Positions 15,846 to 25,515 of a stretch of 64,000 nucleotides of DNA are shown here, in pieces (position 1 is the first letter of the stretch; the number at the start of each line of letters is the position of its first letter). The notes below the pieces were generated by a model. It saw only the letters and a program-made list of their open reading frames with translations, made no database searches and was not told the DNA's origin. The stretch comes from Variovorax paradoxus B4 (GTDB lineage: Bacteria; Pseudomonadota; Gammaproteobacteria; Burkholderiales; Burkholderiaceae_C). The stretch covers positions 1,860,001-1,924,000 of the forward strand of contig NC_022247.1 of NCBI RefSeq assembly GCF_000463015.1, given 5' to 3'. Position numbers and translations under genes: made by a program.

Positions 15846-16352
15846 ATGAAGACTGCTTCTCTCATTTTCCTGGCCGGTTCATTGTTGGCCGCCTTGCCCG
15901 CGTCCGCCCAGGAGCGCGTGTGGCGCTGCGGCAATGAATACACCAACAATTCGACCATCGCGCAGCAAAAGGGCTGCAAGGTCATGGAAGGCGGCAACGT
16001 CACGGTCGTGCAGGGCACCAAGCCTGCGGGCGGTGGTTCTGCCGGGGGCAGTTCCGCCCCGGCGGCGTCCCGCGCGCCCGCGGGCAGCCCGCGCGTCGAA
16101 GGCGTCGACCAGCGCGCCCGCGACGGCGAAGCCCGCTCGGTGCTCGAGTCCGAGCTCAAGAAGGCCGAGGCCCGCCAGGCGGAGCTCAAGAAGGAATACA
16201 ACAACGGCGAGCCCGAGAAGCAGGGCAGCGAAGGCCGCAACTACCAGAAGTACCTCGACCGCGTGGCTGAAATGAAGGCCGAGCTGGCCCGCAACGAGAG
16301 CGACATCGCGGGCATTCGCCGCGAACTCGGCCGCCTGCCGGCCAAGCAGTAA
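15846..16352 (+). CDS. hypothetical exported protein, DUF4124-like
   Basis: This 168-residue protein has a signal peptide cleaved after A-S-A (residue 21) and a short N-terminal domain with V-W-R-C-G-N-E-Y-T-N-N and Q-K-G-C, like DUF4124 proteins. A Gly/Ser/Ala/Pro linker and a charged coiled-coil of about 65 residues rich in Lys, Glu and Arg follow. It would be periplasmic. Function is unknown. It lies between glnA and ntrB, 4 bases before ntrB, so it is likely cotranscribed with the nitrogen-control genes. Confidence 0.75.
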   Translation: MKTASLIFLAGSLLAALPASAQERVWRCGNEYTNNSTIAQQKGCKVMEGGNVTVVQGTKPAGGGSAGGSSAPAASRAPAGSPRVEGVDQRARDGEARSVLESELKKAEARQAELKKEYNNGEPEKQGSEGRNYQKYLDRVAEMKAELARNESDIAGIRRELGRLPAKQ

Positions 16353-16356
16353 GAAC

Positions 16357-17436
16357 ATGGCGTTCGGGAAGAAGGCGGCCGGCGCCACTCCGCGCTTTCA
16401 GTCCTTCGACCTGCTGTCCACGCTGATTGCGGTGGTCAGCACCAACGGCTCGGTGCTGTTTGCCAACGCGGCCCTCGAAGACGCGCTGGGCACGTCGCGC
16501 CGCACGCTCGAAGGCTCTCAGTTCGGTGCCTGCTTTCACGAGCCGCACGTGCTCCGCACGGCCATCGATGGTGCACGCAGCAACGACTTCGCCACGCTGC
16601 GTTATGAAGCCTTCTTGCGTCGCGTCAACCACGAGCTGATGCCCGTGCAGGTCACGCTGGCCCAGGGCGACAAACAGGGCGAACTCATCATCGAGATGTC
16701 GCCGCTCGAGCAGCAGGTGCGCCAGGACCGCGAAGAGCGCCTGCTCGACCAGGCGCAGGCGAACAAGGAACTCATTCGCAATCTCGCGCACGAGATCAAG
16801 AACCCGCTCGGCGGCATCCGCGGTGCGGCGCAGTTGCTGCAGATGGAGGTCGAGTCGCGCGACCTCATCGAGTACACGCAAGTCATCATTCACGAGGCCG
16901 ATCGGCTGCAGACACTGGTCGACCGGCTGCTGGCACCGCATCGGCGCCCGCACGTGGTGGGCGACGTGAACATCCACGAAGTCTGCGAGCGCGTGCGCTC
17001 GGTCATTCTTGCGGAGTTTCCGCGCGACCTGCACATCGAGCGCGACTTCGACGTGTCGATTCCCGAATTCCGCGGCGACCGCGAGCAGCTCATCCAGGCC
17101 ACGCTCAACATCGTGCACAACGCGGCGCAGGCCCTGGCCGAGCGCCGCGCCGCGGGCGATGCACAGATCACTTTCAAGACGCGCATCGCCCGACAGGTGA
17201 TATTCAACAAGCAGTGGTATCGATTGGCACTGGAATTGCATGTCATCGACAATGGACCGGGTGTGCCGGACACGATCAAGGACCGCATCTTCTATCCGCT
17301 CGTATCGGGCAGGGAAGGCGGAACTGGGCTTGGGTTGACGCTTGCGCAAACTTTTGTGCAACAGCATCACGGCGTGATCGAGTGCGACAGCGTCCCGGGC
17401 CGAACCGATTTCAAGATATTGATACCGCTGCCCTAG
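16357..17436 (+). CDS. ntrB: nitrogen regulation sensor kinase NtrB
   Basis: This 359-residue soluble histidine kinase/phosphatase controls NtrC in response to PII. A PAS domain occupies roughly residues 18-110. The phosphorylated His is His145 in L-A-H-E-I-K-N-P-L-G-G. The ATP-binding domain has N-I-V-H-N-A-A-Q, D-N-G-P-G-V-P and G-G-T-G-L-G-L-T. No membrane segments are present, as expected for NtrB. ntrC follows 23 bases later. Confidence 0.95.
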   Translation: MAFGKKAAGATPRFQSFDLLSTLIAVVSTNGSVLFANAALEDALGTSRRTLEGSQFGACFHEPHVLRTAIDGARSNDFATLRYEAFLRRVNHELMPVQVTLAQGDKQGELIIEMSPLEQQVRQDREERLLDQAQANKELIRNLAHEIKNPLGGIRGAAQLLQMEVESRDLIEYTQVIIHEADRLQTLVDRLLAPHRRPHVVGDVNIHEVCERVRSVILAEFPRDLHIERDFDVSIPEFRGDREQLIQATLNIVHNAAQALAERRAAGDAQITFKTRIARQVIFNKQWYRLALELHVIDNGPGVPDTIKDRIFYPLVSGREGGTGLGLTLAQTFVQQHHGVIECDSVPGRTDFKILIPLP

Positions 17437-17459
17437 CAGCCACGGCAACAAGGAGATGC

Positions 17460-18989
<1,530 letters not shown>

Positions 18990-19005
18990 GGCGCGCTTCG
19001 CGCAG

Positions 19006-19518
19006 CTATCGGCTGCGCTGCCCCAGCGTCAGCGAGTCGAGCTGGAAGTTTCCGCTCTTGTCCCAAAGCCACGTGTCGACGTACGTGTGGCCGCCCAGGC
19101 GCCCCGGGCTGGGCAGCGGCGACGCCGCCTTGATGAGTTCCGCAATCTTTCCCGGCACCTCGGGCGCATGGCTCGGCACGCGGCTGAACGTGACGTTCCT
19201 GACGTTGCCTTCGGCATCGAGGTCGGTCTCGACCACCACCACCGCATAGACCAGCGGAGGAATCTTTCCCTTGTAGATGCGCTGCGGGTAGGCCTTGTAG
19301 ATCTGGCGTGCCCCCGTCTTGCGATAGGCCCGCACGGCAGGCGTCTGCGCGGTGATCAGCCGCACGGTCGGCACATCGCTCCTCGGGCCCGGCACCTCGT
19401 CGGTGGCGGAGGTGGGCGAACTGCCGTCGCCGGCCTTGTCCGCGGGTTTGAGTGCCGAGCAGGCGGCGAGCGCAAGCGCCGCTGCGATCGTCGTGAGAGT
19501 GCGGATGGTCATGGTCAT
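19006..19518 (-). CDS. putative lipoprotein with TonB-C-like domain
   Basis: This 170-residue protein has a lipoprotein signal with lipobox L-A-A-C, Cys20 being the acylated residue. The mature region is a short Pro/Ser/Asp linker and then a domain with P-L-V-Y-A-V-V-V-V-E-T-D-L-D and a later W-L-W-D-K-S-G, resembling the C-terminal strand arrangement of energy-transducing TonB-like proteins. Its job is unknown. The start shares one base with the exonuclease III stop (TGATG on the minus strand), so the two genes are coupled. Confidence 0.75.
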   Translation of the reverse strand: MTMTIRTLTTIAAALALAACSALKPADKAGDGSSPTSATDEVPGPRSDVPTVRLITAQTPAVRAYRKTGARQIYKAYPQRIYKGKIPPLVYAVVVVETDLDAEGNVRNVTFSRVPSHAPEVPGKIAELIKAASPLPSPGRLGGHTYVDTWLWDKSGNFQLDSLTLGQRSR

Positions 19519-20303
19519 CAAATACCCTGGTCGAGGTCGAGCACCACCGGTGCGTGATCGCTTGGCTTTTCCCACTTGCGTGGTACGCGGTCGATGATGC
19601 AGCCTTTTGCGCGCGGCACCAGCGGCTCGCTCACCAGGATGTGGTCGATGCGCAGGCCGCGGTTCTTCTGGTAGCCCAGCATCCGGTAGTCCCACCACGA
19701 ATAGCTTTTCTCGGGCTGCTCGAAGAGGCGGAAGCTGTCGACCAGGCCAAGCTGGAGCAGCGCCTTGAAATGCTCGCGCTCTTCGGTCGTGTGATGGATG
19801 GTTTCTGCCAGTCCCACCGGGTCGAAGCTGTCGCGGTCTTCCGGCGTGATGTTGAAGTCGCCGAGAAGCACCAAGCCCGGATGGGCGGCCATTTCCGCAC
19901 GCAGCCATTCGCGAAGGGCGCGCAGCCAGCCCATCTTGTATTCGAACTTGTCGGTGCCCGGCGCCTGGCCGTTGACGAAGTAACCGTTCACGATGCGCAG
20001 CGGACCCGCCGGCGTCTCGACCGTGGCTGCAATCACGCGGGACTGGTCGTCGGTGAAGCCGCCAATGTTCCTTGCCACGTCGCGCATCGGCGCGAGGCTC
20101 AGGATGGCGACGCCGTTGTAGGTTTTCTGGCCGAACACGGCGGCCTCGTAGCCGGCCGACTTGAGCACATCGAGCGGGAACTTGTCGTCGCTCATCTTGA
20201 GTTCCTGCAGGCAGAGCACGTCGACGGGATTGGCGATCAGCCAGTCGAGCACATGCTGCAGGCGAGCAGTCAGGGAGTTGACGTTCCAGGTGGCTATTTT
20301 CAT
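19518..20303 (-). CDS. xth: exodeoxyribonuclease III
   Basis: This 261-residue AP endonuclease / 3'-5' exonuclease acts in base-excision repair. It begins M-K-I-A-T-W-N-V-N-S-L, has the metal-binding Glu in L-Q-E-L-K, the G-D-F-N-I active-site motif, and ends with I-D-H-I-L and S-D-H-A-P-V. These are the standard EEP-family catalytic residues. Length is typical. The start codon begins exactly at the conserved motif. Confidence 0.95.
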   Translation of the reverse strand: MKIATWNVNSLTARLQHVLDWLIANPVDVLCLQELKMSDDKFPLDVLKSAGYEAAVFGQKTYNGVAILSLAPMRDVARNIGGFTDDQSRVIAATVETPAGPLRIVNGYFVNGQAPGTDKFEYKMGWLRALREWLRAEMAAHPGLVLLGDFNITPEDRDSFDPVGLAETIHHTTEEREHFKALLQLGLVDSFRLFEQPEKSYSWWDYRMLGYQKNRGLRIDHILVSEPLVPRAKGCIIDRVPRKWEKPSDHAPVVLDLDQGI

Positions 20304-20355
20304 CAAAGCGCGAGGATATGGATTTGAAAGCACCCGAACAATCCGGTTACACGTC

Positions 20356-20387
20356 GGGCAAGCGGGCAAGCGGGCAAGCGGGCAAGC
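20356..20387 (+). repeat. four tandem copies of an 8-bp unit
   Basis: The octamer GGGCAAGC is repeated four times without interruption, 53 bases upstream of the exonuclease III start (that gene runs leftward). Eight-base tandem units change copy number easily by slipped-strand replication and lie where a promoter is expected. Confidence 0.85.
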
Positions 20388-20567
20388 GAACACTTTACCC
20401 TCAATTATTTTGCGGTTGGCTGTGACGCTTCAGCCTGCGAAACATCCCGAAACCACACCAGGCCACGGCATGTAGAACATGTCCTGCATCAACCATGGCA
20501 TCGGGCTGGCATGGTGGCTTCCATCGGCGGGGAAACTTTCGTCTCCAACCAACCTGGAGATCCCGCG

Positions 20568-20747
20568 ATGCCGGACGACATGGAGATCCGCGTTCCACAG
20601 AACGATGAGCGAATCGACATCACCGACCTGAAAGAGGTCGACTACTGGACGAAGTGGTTCGGCGTCAGCGAGGCCCGGCTGCGCATGGCGGTCGCGTCAG
20701 CGGGCACCATCAAGGACGATCTGCGGATCTACCTCGGCCTTCCCTGA
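20568..20747 (+). CDS. DUF3606 domain protein
   Basis: This small 59-residue protein matches DUF3606: I-D-I-T-D-L-K-E-V-D-Y-W-T-K-W-F-G-V-S-E, then R-L-R-M-A-V and a C-terminal D-D-L-R-I-Y-L-G. Function is not known; such proteins are common in soil Proteobacteria. The ATG at 20568 has GGAGA upstream at good spacing; an in-frame start at 20511 is less likely. Confidence 0.85.
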   Translation: MPDDMEIRVPQNDERIDITDLKEVDYWTKWFGVSEARLRMAVASAGTIKDDLRIYLGLP

Positions 20748-20760
20748 GGGCAAGCGCTGA

Positions 20761-21028
20761 ACGGCGCGCGGGGGCGCCAACGCGGCCATTGCCGCCACCA
20801 AGTTCGTCGCGGCCGGCCAGCCGGGCCCGCGGGCTGCTGATCAGGGAGGTCATTCGCCCTGAAAGCGCGCGCGCCATCCGCAGCCTGGCCATGGAAGAGC
20901 CGAGCGTGCAGGGCGTCGGCCACGTGCTGTCGATGTACATCGACCCTGACGAGATCCTGGTCGACCTGAATTTCAAGGAAAGCACCGCCACCGGCGACGC
21001 GGCCGACGCCATTGCCGGCCTTGGCTGA
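20761..21028 (+). pseudogene. remnant of a cation diffusion facilitator (CDF) metal-efflux gene
   Basis: Two pieces of one gene are visible in different frames. At about 20773-20820 the sequence reads A-N-A-A-I-A-A-T-K-F-V-A-A, the first transmembrane segment of CDF transporters. From about 20826 to the stop at 21026 another frame gives G-L-L-I-R-E-V-I then V-G-H-V-L-S-M-Y-I-D-P-D-E-I, the cytosolic C-terminal domain of the same family. The roughly 200 residues that normally lie between are absent. There is no start codon for the first piece. The gene is therefore a deletion fossil. Confidence 0.7.
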
Positions 21029-21107
21029 CGATCGCTGCCGCCATTGCCTGAGCGCTTTCGTGCTGCAGGCATCTCACTGTCGGGGCTCATTCAGGAGGTT
21101 GCCAGCC

Positions 21108-21290
21108 ATGAACAACACGCCATCGCCGAAGCGCCGCGAGCGCTCCCACGACGAACCGGAGATCACCCAGGAGGAATCCGTGCCGACGGACGGAAGGGAT
21201 ACCGAGGGCGAGGAACTGATGAAGAAGGTCGACAACAAGAAGCTCGAGGATCCGGGTGATGCCGAACGCAAGACGCCCGACAAATCATGA
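21108..21290 (+). CDS. small hydrophilic hypothetical protein
   Basis: This 60-residue protein is highly charged (Lys, Glu, Asp, Arg) and probably disordered, beginning M-N-N-T-P-S-P-K-R-R-E-R and ending K-T-P-D-K-S. It has no hydrophobic core. CAGGAGG lies upstream of ATG 21108 at suitable spacing, which supports translation. No family recognised; small disordered proteins next to stress genes are common, but a role is not evident. Confidence 0.6.
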   Translation: MNNTPSPKRRERSHDEPEITQEESVPTDGRDTEGEELMKKVDNKKLEDPGDAERKTPDKS

Positions 21291-21461
21291 GCCGTTCCCG
21301 CTGCCCGCGCCCGACGCTGCGGGGCAGTGGCGTTGTCTTGTCTCGAAGAAGGGTGATGCCCTACAACCCGGGGCCCGCACCCCTTGGTAAAAATCTTCCC
21401 GCAAGCAGATGGCAAACAGAACAGGGCAGAAAGGACTGCTGTCCCCACGACGGAGGAAGAG

Positions 21462-22961
21462 ATGAAACTCGACGACACGGCAGTGCCGTCCACGCAGGAC
21501 GGCCTGATGAAAGTCGGTGTTCCCGGCCTCGACGACGTTCTTGGCGGCGGGCTCACGTCCAATCGCCTCTACCTTGTCGAAGGCACCCCCGGCGCCGGCA
21601 AGACCACCATCGCGCTTCAGTTCCTGATCGAGGGCGCCAGGCGCGGCGAATCGGTGCTGTATGTCACGCTGTCTGAAACAGCCCAGGAGCTTCGGGGCGT
21701 GGCGCTTTCCCACGGCTGGGACCTGAGCGGCATCGAGGTGCGCGAGATGCTTCCGTCGGAAGCCGCGCTCGAGCCGGACGAGCAGTACACCATGTTCCAT
21801 CCGTCCGAGGTCGAACTCAGCGAGACGACCTTGAGGATCCTTTCCGATGTCGATGTGCTCAAGCCGTCGCGCGTGGTGTTCGATTCGCTGTCCGAATTGC
21901 GCCTGCTGGCCGGCAGCTCGCTGCGCTACAGGCGGCAGATCCTGGCGCTCAAGCAGTTCTTTGCCGGCCGCCAATGCACGGTGCTGTTGCTGGACGACAT
22001 GACGGCCATGAAGCACGACCTCCAGGTGCAGAGCATCGCCCACGCCGTCGTGAGGCTGGAGCAGATCAGCTCCGACTACGGCGCCGCGCGACGCCGGCTC
22101 ATCGTCAGCAAATACCGGGGCCAGCAGTTCCGCGGCGGCTACCACGACTACCGGATCGAGCGCGGCGGCTTGCGCGTCTTTCCGCGCCTGGTCGCGTCCG
22201 AGCATTCTTCGGCGTTGACGCAGGAGCGGATTCCCAGCGGCCTGGATTCGCTCGATACCTTGCTGGGTGGGGGCCTCGAGAGGGGCACGAGCACGCTGTT
22301 CGTCGGCGCGCCGGGCACCGGCAAGTCGACGGTGGCGGTTCAGTTCGCGCTGGCCGCGGCACAGCGCGGCGAATGCGCGGCCCTCTTCATCTTCGACGAG
22401 AGCATCTACACGCTGCGTACGCGCTGCGAGAGCATGGGCATGGACCTGGCTCCGCACATCGAATCCGGCCGCATCAAGGTGCGGCAGGTCGACCCTGCCG
22501 AACTGTCGCCGGGCGAGTTCGTGCACCTGATCCGGCTGGCGGTGGTGGAGTGCGGTGCGGCAGTGGTGGTGATCGACAGCCTCAATGGCTATCTCAACGC
22601 CATGCCCGACGAGCGCTTTCTGATCGTGCAACTGCACGAACTGCTTTCCTACCTGGGGCAGGCCGGCGTTGCCACACTGCTGGTGGGCGCGCAGCACGGC
22701 CTCATCGGCATGCAGATGCAGACGCCCGTGGATGCGAGCTACCTGGCGGACGCCGTGGTGCTGCTTCGCTATTTCGAACTCGACGGAGAAGTGCGCCAGG
22801 CGATCTCGGTGCTGAAGAAGCGCGGCGGTGCGCACGAGCGGACCATCCGCGATTTCTCCATGACGGCCACAGGCCTCAGGGTCGGCGAGCCGCTGCGCCA
22901 TTTCAGAGGCATCCTGACGGGCATCCCCATTCCCACCGACGGCGTGCAGCTCGCATCGTGA
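21462..22961 (+). CDS. KaiC-like dual RecA-domain ATPase
   Basis: The 499-residue protein holds two KaiC/RecA-type ATPase domains. The first opens V-G-V-P-G-L-D-D-V-L-G-G-G-L with Walker A G-T-P-G-A-G-K-T-T. The second opens I-P-S-G-L-D-S-L-D-T-L-L-G-G-G-L with Walker A G-A-P-G-T-G-K-S-T, each followed by a hydrophobic Walker B ending in V-V-F-D-S or V-V-I-D-S. Non-cyanobacterial KaiC homologues act with histidine kinases in stress signalling. A hybrid kinase follows with a 4-base overlap (GTGA). The ATG at 21462 has GGAGG upstream. Confidence 0.88.
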   Translation: MKLDDTAVPSTQDGLMKVGVPGLDDVLGGGLTSNRLYLVEGTPGAGKTTIALQFLIEGARRGESVLYVTLSETAQELRGVALSHGWDLSGIEVREMLPSEAALEPDEQYTMFHPSEVELSETTLRILSDVDVLKPSRVVFDSLSELRLLAGSSLRYRRQILALKQFFAGRQCTVLLLDDMTAMKHDLQVQSIAHAVVRLEQISSDYGAARRRLIVSKYRGQQFRGGYHDYRIERGGLRVFPRLVASEHSSALTQERIPSGLDSLDTLLGGGLERGTSTLFVGAPGTGKSTVAVQFALAAAQRGECAALFIFDESIYTLRTRCESMGMDLAPHIESGRIKVRQVDPAELSPGEFVHLIRLAVVECGAAVVVIDSLNGYLNAMPDERFLIVQLHELLSYLGQAGVATLLVGAQHGLIGMQMQTPVDASYLADAVVLLRYFELDGEVRQAISVLKKRGGAHERTIRDFSMTATGLRVGEPLRHFRGILTGIPIPTDGVQLAS

Positions 22962-24505
22962 GCCCGCCCTCCGCTTCCGTCGAGCAGCGCATCCTGTTGC
23001 GGACCGCGACCTCCAGGGATGCCCTCATGGCTAGCGCCGTATTGGCACGCGCACAAATCGCGGCCCACACCTGCGACAGCCTGTGCGAGCTCGTGCGGGG
23101 GCTGCAGGAAGGCGCCGGCGTCATCATGCTGGCGGAAGAAGTGCTGGCCGACCCGGCCGCGGCCGCCCTGACCGAAGCGCTGGGCTCGCAGCCTCCGTGG
23201 TCCGATCTGCCGGTGCTCGTTCTTGCCCGCCAGGGCGCGGACTCGCCCGTCATCGTCAAGGCCATGGAGCGGCTCGCCAATGTCACCGTGATCGAACGGC
23301 CGATGCGGGTGGCCTCGCTGATCAGCACGGTTCGCACGGCACTGCGGGCGCGCAACCGGCAGTACCAGCTGCGCGAGCTGCTCGACGGCCTGCGCGAATC
23401 GGATCAGCGCAAGACGGAGTTCCTTGCAACGCTGGCGCACGAGCTGCGCAACCCGCTTGCCCCGATGAGCACCGCGCTCACGCTCTTGATGCGAAAGCCG
23501 CACGAGCCCGCGGAAGCCCGGCGCTACTACGAGCTGATGGGCCGGCAGATCGACCACATGGTGCGGCTCGTGAACGACCTGATGGAGGTCTCGCGCATCA
23601 CGCGCGGCAAGATCGAGCTGCGCATGGAGGCGATCGCGCTCGAAGCGGTGATCGAGGATGCCATCGAACTGAGCCGGCCGCTGCTCGAAGGTGCCAGGCA
23701 TGTGCTGAGCACCGAACTGTGCGGCGAACCGCTCGTCGTGCAAGGCGACGGCGTTCGCCTGACGCAGGTGTTTTCCAACCTGCTCAACAACGCCGCAAAG
23801 TACACCGCTCCCGGCGGAAAGATCCGGATTGTCCTGCGCGAAGAAGGCAGTGACGCCGTGGTCGAGGTCTGGGACAACGGCACCGGCATTGCGCCCGAGA
23901 TGCTGAAGTCGATCTTCGAGATGTTCGTGCAGGTGAGCGGCACCTCCAAGGCGGCGCAGGGCGGGCTGGGCATCGGGCTGACGCTGGTGAAGAGCCTGGT
24001 CGAACTCCATGGCGGCAGCGTCGAGGCGACCAGTGCCGGACTCGGCCAGGGTGCGATGTTCTGCGTGCGCTTGCCGCTCACCCGTGTCGAAACCGGCATG
24101 CCGCAGTCGCCGGCGCCGGCCGATCGCGGCTGGCCGGCGTCGTTGCCGGGCACGGTGCTGATCGTCGACGACAACAGGGATGCGGCCGATGCGCTGGGCG
24201 AGCTGCTGCGCTCGATGGGGGTCTCGACGCGCGTGGCCTACAGCGGAGATGCCGCGCTGCGCATGGTGGCCGAGGGCCCGCCGCCCGGGCTCGCGATCCT
24301 CGACATCGGCATGCCGGGCATGGACGGATGCGAGCTGGCAACCAGGCTGCGCGCCGATCCCGCGCTGGCCGGATTGATCCTCGTCGCACTGACGGGCTGG
24401 GGCCAGCACGGCGACAAGGAGCGCATTGCGATGGCGGGGTTCGACCACCATCTGCTCAAGCCGCTCGACCTGCCGGCGCTGATCTCGACCCTGAGGCCGC
24501 CATGA
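22958..24505 (+). CDS. hybrid histidine kinase / response regulator
   Basis: This 515-residue cytoplasmic protein begins with about 130 residues resembling a receiver domain but without a clear phospho-accepting Asp. Then come a dimerisation/phosphoacceptor domain (L-A-H-E-L-R-N-P-L-A-P), a HATPase domain (N-L-L-N-N-A-A-K-Y, D-N-G-T-G-I-A, G-L-G-I-G-L-T) and a C-terminal receiver with Asp in L-D-I-G-M-P-G-M-D. No membrane segment is present, so the input is internal, plausibly from the coupled KaiC protein. It starts at GTG overlapping the kaiC stop. Confidence 0.9.
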   Translation: MSPPSASVEQRILLRTATSRDALMASAVLARAQIAAHTCDSLCELVRGLQEGAGVIMLAEEVLADPAAAALTEALGSQPPWSDLPVLVLARQGADSPVIVKAMERLANVTVIERPMRVASLISTVRTALRARNRQYQLRELLDGLRESDQRKTEFLATLAHELRNPLAPMSTALTLLMRKPHEPAEARRYYELMGRQIDHMVRLVNDLMEVSRITRGKIELRMEAIALEAVIEDAIELSRPLLEGARHVLSTELCGEPLVVQGDGVRLTQVFSNLLNNAAKYTAPGGKIRIVLREEGSDAVVEVWDNGTGIAPEMLKSIFEMFVQVSGTSKAAQGGLGIGLTLVKSLVELHGGSVEATSAGLGQGAMFCVRLPLTRVETGMPQSPAPADRGWPASLPGTVLIVDDNRDAADALGELLRSMGVSTRVAYSGDAALRMVAEGPPPGLAILDIGMPGMDGCELATRLRADPALAGLILVALTGWGQHGDKERIAMAGFDHHLLKPLDLPALISTLRPP

Positions 24506-25515
24506 ACCACGATGCGACCACGCTTTCGGCGGCGGGCCATCCGGTGGGCAGGCCGTCGCTCTGGCGCCGCTGCCGCCGATGGGTGCTGCCGCTGCTGGGA
24601 GTCGCGGTGCTGGGCCTGCTGCTGTCGCACGCGCACAAGGTCGATTGGGCGGGCGCATGGGACGCGCTCCAGCGCTATCCGGCGATGCTGCTCCTGGGGG
24701 TCTGGGCGATTGCCACTGCCAGCCATGCGCTCTATGGATGCTTCGACCTCATCGGCCGGCGGCACACGCGCCACCGGGTGCCGCGCTGGCGCACCTGGGC
24801 CATTGCCGTGACGAGCTATGCCTTCAATCTCAACCTGGGTTCGCTGGTCGGCGGCATTGCGATGCGCGCCAGGCTCTATGCGCGCGCCGGCCTCGACGAA
24901 GCCACGGTGGCGCAGGTCGTCGGCGTGAGCCTGGCCACCAACTGGCTCGGCTACGGGCTGCTGGCTGGCGGCCTGTTCGCGGCTGGCATCATCACGCCGC
25001 CGCGCCAGGCGAGCATCGGGGCGGACGCATTGCGCGTGCTCGGCGTGCTGATGATGCTTCTCGCGGCGGCGTACGTGGTGGCCTGCGCCTTTTCGCGCGG
25101 ACGGCAATGGCAGGTGAGGGGACGGCGGCTGAGGCTCCCCTCGGCGCAGCTTGCGATCGTCCAGCTCACGCTCTCCACCGCCAACTGGGCGTTGATGGGC
25201 TGTGCCATGTACCTGCTGCTGGGCCGGCAGGTGCCGTATGCCACCACGCTGAGCGTTCTGCTGGCTGCATCCATCGTCGGCGTGATCACGCCGATTCCGG
25301 CCGGGCTCGGCGTTCTCGAAGCCGTCTACCTGGCGCTGCTCTCGGGCTCCGTGCGCCAGGGCGCGCTGATGGGGGCCGTGCTGGCCTACCGCGCGCTCTA
25401 CTACCTGCTGCCGCTGGTCGGCGGCCTGGTGCTCTACCTGCTGCTCGAACGCTGCGCGGCCAGCCATCCGCTGCACACGGGGGCCGACACACCATGGCGC
25501 GCGCAAACCCGCTGA
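24502..25515 (+). CDS. UPF0104 / LPG-synthase transmembrane-domain protein
   Basis: This 337-residue protein has about eight hydrophobic segments and the flippase-like plan of the AglD/MprF N-terminal domain: N-L-N-L-G-S-L-V-G-G near residue 110 and P-I-P-A-G-L-G-V-L-E-A near 260 are characteristic. Family members move or modify lipids. It overlaps the kinase gene (ATGA) and is itself overlapped by ligD by 22 bases. The functional link to signalling and DNA repair is not clear. Confidence 0.82.
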   Translation: MNHDATTLSAAGHPVGRPSLWRRCRRWVLPLLGVAVLGLLLSHAHKVDWAGAWDALQRYPAMLLLGVWAIATASHALYGCFDLIGRRHTRHRVPRWRTWAIAVTSYAFNLNLGSLVGGIAMRARLYARAGLDEATVAQVVGVSLATNWLGYGLLAGGLFAAGIITPPRQASIGADALRVLGVLMMLLAAAYVVACAFSRGRQWQVRGRRLRLPSAQLAIVQLTLSTANWALMGCAMYLLLGRQVPYATTLSVLLAASIVGVITPIPAGLGVLEAVYLALLSGSVRQGALMGAVLAYRALYYLLPLVGGLVLYLLLERCAASHPLHTGADTPWRAQTR

